This document shows positions 35,651 to 44,234 of a stretch of DNA of 64,000 nucleotides, one piece after another (within the stretch, counting starts at the first letter, position 1; every line of letters starts with the position of its first letter). Under the pieces are notes generated by a model. That model was given only the letters and a program-made list of their open reading frames with translations, was not told where the DNA came from and ran no database searches. Made by a program: the position numbers and the translations under genes. Source of the DNA: Oscillospiraceae bacterium. Its GTDB lineage: Bacteria; Bacillota; Clostridia; Oscillospirales; Ruminococcaceae. The stretch spans positions 28,313 through 92,312 of the forward strand of contig CAAGCE010000187.1 in assembly GCA_900768245.1 (NCBI GenBank). The letters run 5' to 3'.

Positions 35651-36715
35651 TTAATTTTCGATAGCTGCATATAAATTTGTTTCCCATGCAGGAATGTATA
35701 GCTGGTGTCTTATATAAAATTTAAGTTTGGGATTAAGCTTATGTATCTGAAGTGGAATGGCAAACATATCCTCGTTTCTGTGATAAAGCGCACATATTAT
35801 TTTCTTAGCGTTTGCGATCTGCCTTGATGCACCGTTTATCGCCTCATGTTCCGCTCCCTCAACATCAAATTTTATAAGCGTAGCTTGTTCTTTAACTGCA
35901 TTATCAACAGAAAGACATTGAGTTTCCGTGCCTTTATCCGCAGAAACTCTCGACATTCTTCCTTCATTTGAAGTGAAATTCATTATGGCATCCTCACTCC
36001 AAGCACCTGCATTGAATAATGTGGTATCTTGCATACCGTTTATGTTTTTAGTGAGTTTTCTGTAATTTCTGGCATTCGGTTCAAATGCATATATGTGTTT
36101 GTATTTTGAATTTGTAAGTTCGGCAAATTTTAAAACAGTATCGCCGTTATATGCACCCAAGTCAATGTAAACTTCGTTGTTATCAAGCTTTATCAACTCT
36201 GAAAAGACTTCATTTTCATCAGAAGTACATTCATTGAGATAGTTTATTTTTCCGCTTATTTTAAAGTTTATAACATTTTCATAGGTTTGCTTTGATCTTT
36301 CATCAGCAAGCATATCGTATACCGCTTCAAATTTATCTTTATTTTCAAGATAATAGCTGTATGTAAACAATCCGCTTCCTGCAACAGGTACATCGGGAGC
36401 AAGAATAGTATGCCGTTTTGCAATTTCGTTAATACGCTTGTAAAGACTCTCATAGCCGGCAGCAAAAGCAAGTACAATAATAAAATAATCGATAAGTGAC
36501 TCGATCTGTGACAGCGTGTGAACAAGATGTCCTTCAAAATAGTGTCCTCGAACAAATTCATCGCTGGCAAAAAAACCTGCAAGGGGAATACCGTATTGTT
36601 CAAAAACTGACATTATTTTAAGTGCACCGTCACCCATTCCATAGATAAATACAGGAAGGTCTGTTTTCTTTAGAAAATCCCAGCAATCAACAGTTTCCTT
36701 TATGACCAAAGGCAT
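35651..36715 (-). CDS. FkbM family methyltransferase
   Basis: The 354-residue protein has an N-terminal region of about 150 residues containing a short Rossmann-like opening ('DLPVFIYGMGDGALKIMSVFEQYG'-type, nucleotide-binding look). A SAM-dependent FkbM domain follows: 'EVYIDLGAYNGDTVLKFAEL' for SAM binding, 'YAFEPNARNYRKL' and the conserved 'LIKFDVEGAEHEAINGA'. FkbM enzymes methylate hydroxyl groups of natural products or surface glycans, so a cell-surface carbohydrate is a plausible target. It is 3 nt from the PH-domain gene and 18 nt from asnS. Confidence 0.87.
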   Translation of the reverse strand: MPLVIKETVDCWDFLKKTDLPVFIYGMGDGALKIMSVFEQYGIPLAGFFASDEFVRGHYFEGHLVHTLSQIESLIDYFIIVLAFAAGYESLYKRINEIAKRHTILAPDVPVAGSGLFTYSYYLENKDKFEAVYDMLADERSKQTYENVINFKISGKINYLNECTSDENEVFSELIKLDNNEVYIDLGAYNGDTVLKFAELTNSKYKHIYAFEPNARNYRKLTKNINGMQDTTLFNAGAWSEDAIMNFTSNEGRMSRVSADKGTETQCLSVDNAVKEQATLIKFDVEGAEHEAINGASRQIANAKKIICALYHRNEDMFAIPLQIHKLNPKLKFYIRHQLYIPAWETNLYAAIEN

Positions 36716-36718
36716 AGA

Positions 36719-37117
36719 TCAATCCTCCGAATCGTTATCGCATTCACAATCAACATCAAGTCCTATCATATCACGACCGCGAACTCTGTAACGGTCACGC
36801 TGAATATCGACATTCTCTTCAAGCAATGTCATAAAATTACGTGGGTTTTTTATAGATGTAACTATTTTGATCGGAGTATCCGTATCTTTGCAATGCATGG
36901 TCACAGTTCCGCAGCCAAACATACGCTGACCGAGCGGAAGCTGCAGGCTTTTATCTGTGATGCGATATAATTCAACCTCATCTTCTTTTATTGATAAGAA
37001 TCCGGTTCTTGTTATAAGCTTCTTTTCTGTAAGAATATATCTGGTAAAAGAAATAGGCAGACCGAAAATAGTACGTTTTTTGTCAGTCCATATATAATCA
37101 AAATCTATTTTAGCCAT
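36719..37117 (-). CDS. PH-domain protein (bPH2-like)
   Basis: The 132-residue protein resembles the bacterial PH2 (YdbS/YdbT) domain: 'TRYILTEKKLITRTGFLSIKEDEVELYRITD', read here across two beta strands, and the 'FGCGTVTMHCKDTDTPIKIV' strands. There is no transmembrane helix, unlike most bPH2 proteins. The C-terminal 20 residues are acidic ('DVDCECDNDSED'). The function is unknown. It is the first gene of an operon with FkbM and asnS, and GGAGGTC precedes the ATG. The promoter is at 37351-37379, with a MITE-like element between it and the gene. Confidence 0.78.
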   Translation of the reverse strand: MAKIDFDYIWTDKKRTIFGLPISFTRYILTEKKLITRTGFLSIKEDEVELYRITDKSLQLPLGQRMFGCGTVTMHCKDTDTPIKIVTSIKNPRNFMTLLEENVDIQRDRYRVRGRDMIGLDVDCECDNDSED

Positions 37118-37150
37118 ATTGACCTCCTGAAATTATGATAAATAACATAT

Positions 37151-37343
37151 GATCACATCTAAAAACCACCGGCTAAAGCCTTAGCACCTCATTTGCTTGC
37201 ATATTTTCCGTCATCTTACACATAAATTTCTTGACATACGGCATGTATGCAAATTCTTGCTTTGCAATAATTGCGAAATTTCTATACAATCTGACGAAAA
37301 ATCCGGCTGCGTATCTGAGGCACTATTGTTTTTTAAGGTGACC
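37151..37343 (+). mobile_element. MITE-like element, copy 3 (193 bp)
   Basis: The left end is slightly diverged (GATCACATCTAAAAACCACC) and the right end reads TTTTTTAAGGTGACC. ATAT flanks both sides (37147-37150 and 37344-37347). It lies between the divergent PH/FkbM/asnS and trkA genes. The minus-strand promoter TTGACA-17-TATAAT ends 7 bp from its right edge, so the whole element would be transcribed as antisense-oriented 5' leader of the asnS operon. The internal TTGCAA (37262-37267) and TACAAT (37285-37290), 17 bp apart, point rightward toward trkA. Confidence 0.8.
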
Positions 37344-37350
37344 ATATATA

Positions 37351-37379
37351 ATTATAGTATATGAAAAATAATATGTCAA
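37351..37379 (-). promoter_or_regulatory. Consensus promoter of the PH/FkbM/asnS operon
   Basis: TTGACA (37374-37379), 17 bp and TATAAT (37351-37356) on the minus strand, a perfect consensus. The start would fall at about 37344, the edge of MITE copy 3, giving a leader of about 225 nt. Confidence 0.72.
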
Positions 37380-37429
37380 TAATTATGAAGCTATAAATCA
37401 CAAGCAAAACAAATAAATGGCATAAATCC

Positions 37430-37457
37430 TTGACAAAGATTTAAGAAAAGGTATAAT
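37430..37457 (+). promoter_or_regulatory. Promoter of trkA/trkH
   Basis: TTGACA (37430-37435), 16 bp and TATAAT (37452-37457). No ydaO-type cyclic di-AMP riboswitch, often found before potassium transporters, is visible in the 70-nt leader. Confidence 0.65.
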
Positions 37458-37525
37458 ATTATATATTAAGGCTTTTTTGCTAATGCAAATATGTGGCAAT
37501 GACTATATTTGAAAGGCTATGGATT

Positions 37526-38881
37526 ATGAATATAATTATTGTTGGCTGTGGTAAGGTGGGTCATACACTTGCGGTACAGCTTAATCAGGAAGGAAATAAT
37601 ATTACAGTTATTGACTTGGTTGCTTCAAAGGTGAATGAGGTTGCGGGACGATATGACATTATGGGGGTTACAGGAAATGGTGCAACTCATCTTGTTCAGC
37701 AGGAAGCAGGTATAAAACACGCTGATCTTCTTATTGCTGTAACAGGATCTGACGAATTAAATCTGTTATGTTGTATGGTGGCTAAAAAGGCAGGTAACTG
37801 TCAGACTATCGCACGAGTTCGTAATCCGCAGTACAGTTCAGAAGCTCCGTTCCTTAAAGATGAACTTGGTCTTGCAATGATAATCAATCCTGAATATGCT
37901 GCGGCTGCTGAAATTGCAAGAGTGCTGCGTTTTCCTTCTGCAATTAAAATTGATACCTTCACAAAGGGTAGGGTTGAGCTGCTTAAATTCCGTATTCCGG
38001 AGGGAAGTCCGCTTGTAAATCTAGCAGTAAAAGAGGTAGTATCAAAGCTTCATTGTGATGTCCTTGTATGTACTATTGAGCGTGGAGATGAAGCATATAT
38101 TGCAAACGGTGATTTTGTTTTCGGGGAAAGAGATGTGATCTCAATTGTAGCATCACCGAGAAATGCAAATGATTTTTTCCATAAGATACATTATAAAATC
38201 AAATCAGTTAAAGATGTTATGATAGTCGGCGGGGGAGAAATTACTCATTATTTATGTGATATTTTGCGTAAATCAGATATAGCTGTTAAGATCATCGAAA
38301 AAGATATGAAAAAGTGCGAAGAGCTTTGTTCGATGTGGCCTGATGTAAGTGTTATTAACGGAGATGCCGCAGATCAGAATATTCTTCTTGAAGAGGGACT
38401 TGCAAATACAGGGGCTTTTGTTGCCCTTACAAATTTCGATGAAGAAAATATACTTCTTTCACTATTTGCCAAAACCACCGGCAAGGGTAAAATAGTTACA
38501 AAGATCAACAGAATAGATTTTGATGATGTTATAAAACAGCTTGAACTTGATTCGATAATCTATCCTAAAAATCTGACGGCAGATATAATTGTACGTTATG
38601 TAAGAGCAATGAAAAATACGATCGGAAGCAATATGGAAACCTTGTATAATATAATTAAGGGAAAAGTTGAAGCTTCTGAATTTGTTATCAAAGAAAATTC
38701 ACCAATCTCAGGAATACCGCTCAGCGAATTAAAATTTAAAGATAATATCCTTATTGCAGCCATTTTGAGAGAACGAAAGGTAATTATTCCGAGAGGTCAC
38801 GATGTTATGCAGACAGGCGACTCAGTTGTAATTATTTCCAAGCATATGGCCCTTAACGATATTACAGACGTTCTGAAGTGA
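37526..38881 (+). CDS. trkA: Trk system potassium uptake protein TrkA
   Basis: The cytoplasmic NAD-binding regulatory subunit has 451 residues and two RCK-N/RCK-C units. The first begins 'MNIIIVGCGKVGHTLA' and the second 'VKDVMIVGGGEITHYLCD'. Each is followed by an RCK-C ligand-binding segment ('LAVKEVVSKLHCDVL', 'SGIPLSELKFKDNILIAAI'). It gates TrkH in response to nucleotides. ATG 37526 is preferred because GAAAGG lies 9 nt upstream and the protein then begins exactly at the Rossmann strand. Its stop overlaps the alternative GTG start of trkH. Confidence 0.94.
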   Translation: MNIIIVGCGKVGHTLAVQLNQEGNNITVIDLVASKVNEVAGRYDIMGVTGNGATHLVQQEAGIKHADLLIAVTGSDELNLLCCMVAKKAGNCQTIARVRNPQYSSEAPFLKDELGLAMIINPEYAAAAEIARVLRFPSAIKIDTFTKGRVELLKFRIPEGSPLVNLAVKEVVSKLHCDVLVCTIERGDEAYIANGDFVFGERDVISIVASPRNANDFFHKIHYKIKSVKDVMIVGGGEITHYLCDILRKSDIAVKIIEKDMKKCEELCSMWPDVSVINGDAADQNILLEEGLANTGAFVALTNFDEENILLSLFAKTTGKGKIVTKINRIDFDDVIKQLELDSIIYPKNLTADIIVRYVRAMKNTIGSNMETLYNIIKGKVEASEFVIKENSPISGIPLSELKFKDNILIAAILRERKVIIPRGHDVMQTGDSVVIISKHMALNDITDVLK

Positions 38882-38889
38882 GTGGTTGT

Positions 38890-40323
38890 ATGAATTACAG
38901 AATGATAAAAAATATATTGGGGTGGATATTGATATTTGAAGCGTTGTTTATGTTTATTCCTGCATTGACAGCGATGATATATGTTGAAAAAGCCTTGGCG
39001 GCGTTCCTTATTACAATGGCAATATGCCTTGTGACAGGTTGTCTGCTGATAATAAAAAAACCTGAAAACACCGTTCTTTATTCAAGGGAAGGCTTTGTAA
39101 TTGTTTCGTTGAGTTGGATAATACTTAGTGTGTTTGGTGCATTGCCGTTTGTTTTTTCGGGTGTTACACCAAATTATATTGATGCTCTTTTTGAAACTGT
39201 TTCGGGATTTACAACAACAGGCGCAAGTATTCTTGCAGAGGTCGAATCCATACCAAAGTCCATTATAATGTGGCGAAGCTTCACGCATTGGGTAGGAGGT
39301 ATGGGTGTTCTTGTATTCATTATGGCATTTGTACCATTGAGCGGTGGTCAGAATATGCATATAATGAAAGCAGAGTCGCCAGGACCATCAGTAAGCAAGC
39401 TTGTTCCAAGAGTACGAACAACAGCACTTATACTTTATTCTATTTATTTTGTTTTTACTGTTGCTGAATTTATATTTTTGGTATGCGGTGGAATGCCGTT
39501 TTTTGACGCTGTTAATACGGCATTTGCAACAGCAGGAACAGGCGGATTCGGCATAAAAAATGACAGTATGGGCAGCTATTCGCCATACATACAGATTGTT
39601 GTTACAGTTTTTATGCTGTTGTTTTCGATTAACTTCAGCTCGTATTATTTTATTATAACAGGCAAACTTAAAGAAGCATTTAATCTTGAAATACGAATAT
39701 TTGTTTTTACTGTAATATCAGCAATAACGATCATTACTCTTAATGTAAAGGAAATGTTCCCTACAATAGGTGAAGCAATACGACATGTCAGCTTTACTGT
39801 TTCTTCAATAATATCTACAACGGGATTTTCAACAGTTGATTTTGAACTTTGGCCTGAACTTTCAAGGACGATAATTGTGCTCATAATGTTTATTGGTGCT
39901 TGTGCAGGTAGCACCGGCGGCGGAATTAAAGTAATGCGAATAATAATCCTTTTTAAAGGTATGGCAAAGGAACTTCGTGTTATGATACATCCAAAGCAGT
40001 TGAAAAAGATAACGATCGATTCTCATTCAGTAGAACACGAAGTGGTTCGTTCAGTCAATATGTATATGGTATGTTATATACTTATTTATGTTGTTTCGCT
40101 GTTGGCAATTTCATTTGATAATCACAATTTGATTACTAATTTTACTGCAGTTGCAGCAACGCTTAACAATGTTGGCCCGGGACTTGAACTTGTAGGACCA
40201 ACACAGAATTTCGAATTCTTTTCAATACCTTCAAAGCTTGTACTCATATTTGATATGCTTGCAGGCAGATTGGAACTCTTCCCGATGCTGTTGTTGTTCA
40301 CACCTGCTACTTGGAAGAAATAA
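38890..40323 (+). CDS. trkH: Trk system potassium uptake protein TrkH
   Basis: The 477-residue membrane pore subunit imports K+. It contains four repeated M1-P-M2 units with selectivity-loop glycines, e.g. 'TVSGFTTTGASIL', 'TAGTGGFGIKNDS', 'ISTTGFSTVDF' and 'NVGPGLELVG'. The 'GACAGSTGGGIKVMR' segment is the intramembrane loop gated by TrkA. ATG 38890 matches the common TrkH beginning (MNYRMIKNILGWIL). A GTG at 38878 overlapping the trkA stop is an alternative that would add four residues. A terminator follows. Confidence 0.94.
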   Translation: MNYRMIKNILGWILIFEALFMFIPALTAMIYVEKALAAFLITMAICLVTGCLLIIKKPENTVLYSREGFVIVSLSWIILSVFGALPFVFSGVTPNYIDALFETVSGFTTTGASILAEVESIPKSIIMWRSFTHWVGGMGVLVFIMAFVPLSGGQNMHIMKAESPGPSVSKLVPRVRTTALILYSIYFVFTVAEFIFLVCGGMPFFDAVNTAFATAGTGGFGIKNDSMGSYSPYIQIVVTVFMLLFSINFSSYYFIITGKLKEAFNLEIRIFVFTVISAITIITLNVKEMFPTIGEAIRHVSFTVSSIISTTGFSTVDFELWPELSRTIIVLIMFIGACAGSTGGGIKVMRIIILFKGMAKELRVMIHPKQLKKITIDSHSVEHEVVRSVNMYMVCYILIYVVSLLAISFDNHNLITNFTAVAATLNNVGPGLELVGPTQNFEFFSIPSKLVLIFDMLAGRLELFPMLLLFTPATWKK

Positions 40324-40341
40324 TTTAAAAGAAAACACAAA

Positions 40342-40367
40342 GACGGCTGAGATCAATCTTAGCCGTC
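40342..40367 (+). terminator. Terminator of trkA/trkH
   Basis: GACGGCTGAG pairs with CTTAGCCGTC (10 bp; the stem has a G-T pair and a short loop), followed by CTTTTTATAG. Confidence 0.85.
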
Positions 40368-40515
40368 CTTTTTATAGGATAAGCTGATAATGAAGTGCCT
40401 GTCTAATCATTTTGAACAGAATGCGTTTATGAAAATGATAACAGAACTATTTGGTCAGCAATTCTTTTGAATAGTGTCCTGCTAAAATATAAATATGATT
40501 TTATAGGTATAAAAA

Positions 40516-40546
40516 AGCTGCCGTACAGGAAAAATGTACAGCAGCT
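40516..40546 (-). terminator. Terminator of the decarboxylase beta-subunit gene
   Basis: AGCTGCTGTACA pairs with TGTACGGCAGCT on the minus strand, followed by TTTTTATACC. Confidence 0.87.
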
Positions 40547-40571
40547 GATTTTATTTATTTTTTTATCACTA

Positions 40572-41768
40572 TCAGTGAGGAATGATGCTAAGGAGAACAC
40601 CTGCTGCAACAGCAGAACCGATAACACCGGCAACGTTAGGACCCATAGCATGCATAAGAAGGAAGTTTGCAGGGTTTTCAGAAGCACCAACCTTCTGAGA
40701 TACACGGGCAGCCATCGGAACTGCAGATACACCGGCAGAACCGATAAGAGGATTAACCTTGCCCTTTGTAAATACATACATAAGCTTTCCGAACAGGATA
40801 CCGGCAGCTGTACCTACACAGAATGCAACTACACCAAGGATAAGAACCTTAATGAATGCCCAGTTTACAATCTTGTCAGATGTTGTTGTAGCACCAACTG
40901 AAATGCCAAGGAAGATCGTAATAATGTTCATCAATTCATTCTGAGCTGTTTTGCAGATTCTATCAACGACACCGCTTTCTTTAAAGAGGTTACCAAGCAT
41001 AAGCATACCAACAAGCGGAGCAGCAGATGGAACAAGAAGTGCAATGATAATTGTAACGGCGATAGGGAAGATGATCTTTTCTGTTTTTGAAACAGGACGA
41101 AGCTGTGTCATAACAACAGCACGTTCCTTCTTTGTTGTAAGAGCCTTCATAATAGGTGGCTGAATGATAGGAACGAGAGCCATATAAGTATAAGCAGCAA
41201 GAGCGATAGTACCGGTATCAACACTGTAACCGCCTGTGCCGAGGAGCTTACTTGAAACGTAGATAGATGTAGGACCGTCAGCACCGCCGATGATAGCGAT
41301 CGAACCTGCTTCCTGAGGTGTAAAGCCGAGGAATGCGGCACCAACGAATGTAAGGAAGATACCTGCCTGAGCAGCTGCACCGAGAAGGAAACTCTTAGGG
41401 TTTGCAATAAGAGGAGCAAAGTCAGTCATACAGCCTATGCCAAGGAATATCAAAGGCGGGAATATCTGAAGTTTAACACCTAAGTACAATAGGTCGAGCA
41501 AACCGCCTTCATGAAGAACTCTGCCAAAATCAATGGTAGCACCATCACTGATATTGAAAAGCTCAGGGTGATACATACCTGTTAAAGGCAGGTTGGTGAG
41601 AAGCATACCGAATGCGATAGGGAGAAGAAGCAGTGGTTCAAACTGCTTGGCAATAGCAAGGTAAAGAAAAACGAATGAAACTAAGATCATTACACATGAT
41701 TGCCATGTCATATTTGCAAGACCGGATTCAGTCCAGAGTGCTTGCAGAGTTTCAATAAATCCGCTCAT
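40572..41768 (-). CDS. Sodium ion-translocating decarboxylase, beta subunit
   Basis: The 398-residue membrane carboxybiotin decarboxylase subunit (OadB/GcdB/MmdB family) couples CO2 release to Na+ export. Family hallmarks are about nine to eleven hydrophobic segments, 'IAIIGGADGPTSIYVSSKL' with the key aspartate, 'GMLMLGNLFKESGVVDR' and the second-half 'GVSAVPMAARVSQKVGASENPANFLLMHAMGPNVAGVIGSA', here given as separate short elements. The small gamma subunit is encoded 18 nt upstream. The alpha (carboxyltransferase) and biotin-carrier subunits are not in the window, so the parent substrate (oxaloacetate, methylmalonyl-CoA or glutaconyl-CoA) is unknown. Confidence 0.93.
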   Translation of the reverse strand: MSGFIETLQALWTESGLANMTWQSCVMILVSFVFLYLAIAKQFEPLLLLPIAFGMLLTNLPLTGMYHPELFNISDGATIDFGRVLHEGGLLDLLYLGVKLQIFPPLIFLGIGCMTDFAPLIANPKSFLLGAAAQAGIFLTFVGAAFLGFTPQEAGSIAIIGGADGPTSIYVSSKLLGTGGYSVDTGTIALAAYTYMALVPIIQPPIMKALTTKKERAVVMTQLRPVSKTEKIIFPIAVTIIIALLVPSAAPLVGMLMLGNLFKESGVVDRICKTAQNELMNIITIFLGISVGATTTSDKIVNWAFIKVLILGVVAFCVGTAAGILFGKLMYVFTKGKVNPLIGSAGVSAVPMAARVSQKVGASENPANFLLMHAMGPNVAGVIGSAVAAGVLLSIIPH

Positions 41769-41786
41769 ATAATAAATATCCTTTCT

Positions 41787-42161
41787 TTAAAAAATTCTGG
41801 TGCTTTCGCTTACACCCTGAGCGCCCCAAGCTGTTCTGCGTGAAGACCTGGATTTTTTAACGCTTTTCAGTGCATATCCGCCTGACATTGATGCAACTGC
41901 AGCAGCGATAACAGCAACAATTTCATCACTTATACCGTCCTCAATTTCAGGTGCCGGAGCAGCTGGTGCGGAAATTTTCGCAGCTTCCGGCTGTTTTTCG
42001 GGTGCAGGTGCTTTTTTGGAAGCCTTAGCCTTATCTATCAGTTTGAAAATCTGTTCCATAATTTTTACACAGACGATCAAAATGACAAGTCCCAAAAATA
42101 CGACAACCAAGCCCGTAAATACAACGGTAAAGATATAACTGCCTTCCATTTTAAGATCCAT
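41787..42161 (-). CDS. OadG-like gamma subunit of a sodium-pump decarboxylase
   Basis: The 124-residue protein has one N-terminal transmembrane helix ('FTVVFTGLVVVFLGLVILIV', about 9-31). An Ala/Pro/Lys-rich linker (about 50-75) follows. The C-terminal portion 'GGYALKSVKKSRSSRRTAWG' resembles the ends of OadG proteins, which bind the alpha subunit. It probably anchors the decarboxylase complex in the membrane. ATG 42161 has AAAGGAGA upstream. It is followed directly by the beta-subunit gene. Confidence 0.85.
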   Translation of the reverse strand: MDLKMEGSYIFTVVFTGLVVVFLGLVILIVCVKIMEQIFKLIDKAKASKKAPAPEKQPEAAKISAPAAPAPEIEDGISDEIVAVIAAAVASMSGGYALKSVKKSRSSRRTAWGAQGVSESTRIF

Positions 42162-42406
42162 AAAAAAATCTCCTTTAACCAAATATCTAATATATTATAC
42201 AACATTATGAACAATAAAGCAAGAATTTTTTTGATAATTAAATAACAAATTTTTATACTATGATATATTAATCTTATATTAACTCAAAGTTATATATGTA
42301 TGAATTTTGTAATTTTAAAAAATAAATAACATATACTTAATATTTATGGCTTAGCTATGATATATACTGATAAAAGTTTATTTTAAAATGAAAGGTTGAT
42401 ATGTAA

Positions 42407-43309
42407 ATGAATTTAGCGAAAATGACAGAGGCTGTAACAGAAGCCGTATCTGATGTTACACCTACGGAGGTTATTGAAACGCTGGAGAGCGGTGACATAA
42501 CACCTGATTTTTTTGAAAGAGTATGGAAAAGTGTTGTTGACTATATCCCGACACTTATTTTTGCAATTGTTCTTTATATTGTTGGTTGTTTTTTAAATAA
42601 AATTGTTTTAAAGCTTTTGTCCAAGGGACTTGAGAAAAGTAAAATCGATAAAACTGTACATGGATTTTTAAAATCATTTGTAAAGATATTGCTGTTTTCA
42701 ATTATAATAATAATCGTCCTTACAGTTCTTGGCATTCCAATGACATCGCTTATTGCGGTTATAGGTTCAGCAGGTCTTGCTATTGGTCTTGCAATGCAGA
42801 ACAGCCTTTCAAATGTTGCTGGTGGAGTAATTGTACTCATGGGAAAGCAGTTTAAAGTAGGGGACTATGTTTCTATAAACGGTACAGAAGGTATCGTTAA
42901 GGAAATAAGCATTATATGCACCAAGATCGTCACATTTGACAACAAGGATATTTTCATTCCGAACGGTACTGTTTCAAATGCAGTTATAATAAATTATACA
43001 CAGGAAAAAACAAGACGTGTTGATTGGGTATTCGGAATTTCCTACGATAATGATGTGAAAAAAGCTATTTCCGCTATTAATAATGTTATTGCTGGGAATG
43101 AGAAAATCCTCTGTGACCCTGCTCCTTTTGTAAAAATCGGTGCATTCGGTGCAAGCTCTATTGATATAACAACAAAAGTCTGGGTAAAATCAGAGGATTA
43201 TTGGGATGTATATTATGCAATGTTTGAAGATGTTAAGGATGCATTTGACAAAAATGATATTGTTATTCCGTATAACCAGCTTGATGTTCATATGATCGAC
43301 AATAAGTAA
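42407..43309 (+). CDS. MscS family small-conductance mechanosensitive channel
   Basis: The 300-residue channel has three transmembrane helices (about 45-70, 85-105 and 110-135). The pore-lining third helix contains 'GSAGLAIGLAMQNSLSNVAGGVIVL', rich in small residues, and the vestibule follows with 'FKVGDYVSINGTEGIVKEI'. It opens under membrane tension to release solutes after osmotic down-shock. The N-terminus has about 40 extra residues of acidic and threonine-rich sequence. Its upstream 245 bp is very AT-rich, and I see no convincing promoter there. A terminator follows. Confidence 0.93.
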   Translation: MNLAKMTEAVTEAVSDVTPTEVIETLESGDITPDFFERVWKSVVDYIPTLIFAIVLYIVGCFLNKIVLKLLSKGLEKSKIDKTVHGFLKSFVKILLFSIIIIIVLTVLGIPMTSLIAVIGSAGLAIGLAMQNSLSNVAGGVIVLMGKQFKVGDYVSINGTEGIVKEISIICTKIVTFDNKDIFIPNGTVSNAVIINYTQEKTRRVDWVFGISYDNDVKKAISAINNVIAGNEKILCDPAPFVKIGAFGASSIDITTKVWVKSEDYWDVYYAMFEDVKDAFDKNDIVIPYNQLDVHMIDNK

Positions 43310-43350
43310 TCTATCGAAATATTACTGTTCATAAGGAAAAAAAGTAGAAC

Positions 43351-43388
43351 GCTCTAAGCACTGTATTGATTTAAGACAGGCTTAGAGC
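43351..43388 (+). terminator. Terminator of the MscS gene
   Basis: GCTCTAAGC pairs with GCTTAGAGC, with an inner CTGT/ACAG extension, followed by ATTTTACTT. Confidence 0.72.
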
Positions 43389-43421
43389 ATTTTACTTATG
43401 CAAGCTTATGGTAATAAAAAA

Positions 43422-43446
43422 CTGCCACAACTTAAAGCTGTGGCAG
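43422..43446 (-). terminator. Terminator of the lysine operon
   Basis: CTGCCACAG pairs with TTGTGGCAG on the minus strand, followed by TTTTTTATTAC just past dapB. Confidence 0.83.
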
Positions 43447-43452
43447 AAATTA

Positions 43453-44214
43453 TTATGCTTTGCTGTCAAGAAGAGCAGCCATATCGTACATTCCCGGTTC
43501 TTTGCCTGCAAGGAATACTGCGGCATTCACTGAGCCAACTGCAAAAACTTCTTTTGAAGCAGCTGAGTGTGATAAAGTAATTACTTCGTCACGACCTGCA
43601 AAGATCACATCGTGTTCACCGACAATTGTTCCGCCGCGAACAGAATGGATCCCGATTTCATTTTTATCTCTCTTTTTGCGCTGAGAATGTCTGTCATAAA
43701 CATACTGATAGCGGTTATCAAGAGTTTCGTTTATCGAGTTGGCGATCATAATAGCAGTTCCGCTCGGTGCATCAATTTTCTGATTATGATGTTTTTCAAG
43801 TATCTCAATATCAAACTGATCTCCGAGCACCTCTGCTGCGGATTTTGCAAGTTTGATAAGGAGATTTATTCCCAATGACATATTAAATGTAAAGAAGACA
43901 GGAATTTGTTCAGATGCTTTTTTTATCTGAGCGATCTGATCGTCATTATAACCGGTTGTAGCGATTACGATAGCTGTGCCTGTTGAAAGGCAGTATTCAA
44001 GAAGTCCGTTTAATGCGGAAGGGTGAGAAAAGTCAATTATAACATCAGGCTTTTCGGGAAGCTGTGCAGGTGATGAATAAATTTTAAAGTCTGAGTATTC
44101 AGCTGTATTAACATCAATTCCTGCAATTACTTTGCAGTCAGTACGTTCGGAAATAACTGATTTTATAACTTTTCCCATATGTCCGTTTGCACCGCTGATA
44201 ACTACTGAAACCAT
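43453..44214 (-). CDS. dapB: 4-hydroxy-tetrahydrodipicolinate reductase
   Basis: DapB reduces the DapA product with NAD(P)H on the lysine and meso-diaminopimelate route. The 253-residue enzyme has the nucleotide-binding 'GANGHMGKVI', the catalytic histidine region 'ILEKHHNQKIDAPSGTA' and 'SVRGGTIVGEHDVIFAG'. It is the last gene of the asd/GNAT/dapA/dapB operon, 20 nt after dapA. The operon is preceded by a lysine riboswitch, so dapB is expected to be shut off by lysine. Confidence 0.96.
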   Translation of the reverse strand: MVSVVISGANGHMGKVIKSVISERTDCKVIAGIDVNTAEYSDFKIYSSPAQLPEKPDVIIDFSHPSALNGLLEYCLSTGTAIVIATTGYNDDQIAQIKKASEQIPVFFTFNMSLGINLLIKLAKSAAEVLGDQFDIEILEKHHNQKIDAPSGTAIMIANSINETLDNRYQYVYDRHSQRKKRDKNEIGIHSVRGGTIVGEHDVIFAGRDEVITLSHSAASKEVFAVGSVNAAVFLAGKEPGMYDMAALLDSKA

Positions 44215-44234
44215 TATTTCACATCCAAACTTGT

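Noticed and set aside
37380..37525. Possible cyclic di-AMP (ydaO) riboswitch before trkA
   Set aside because: The leader from the predicted start to trkA is about 65 nt, too short, and no ydaO core motif is visible.
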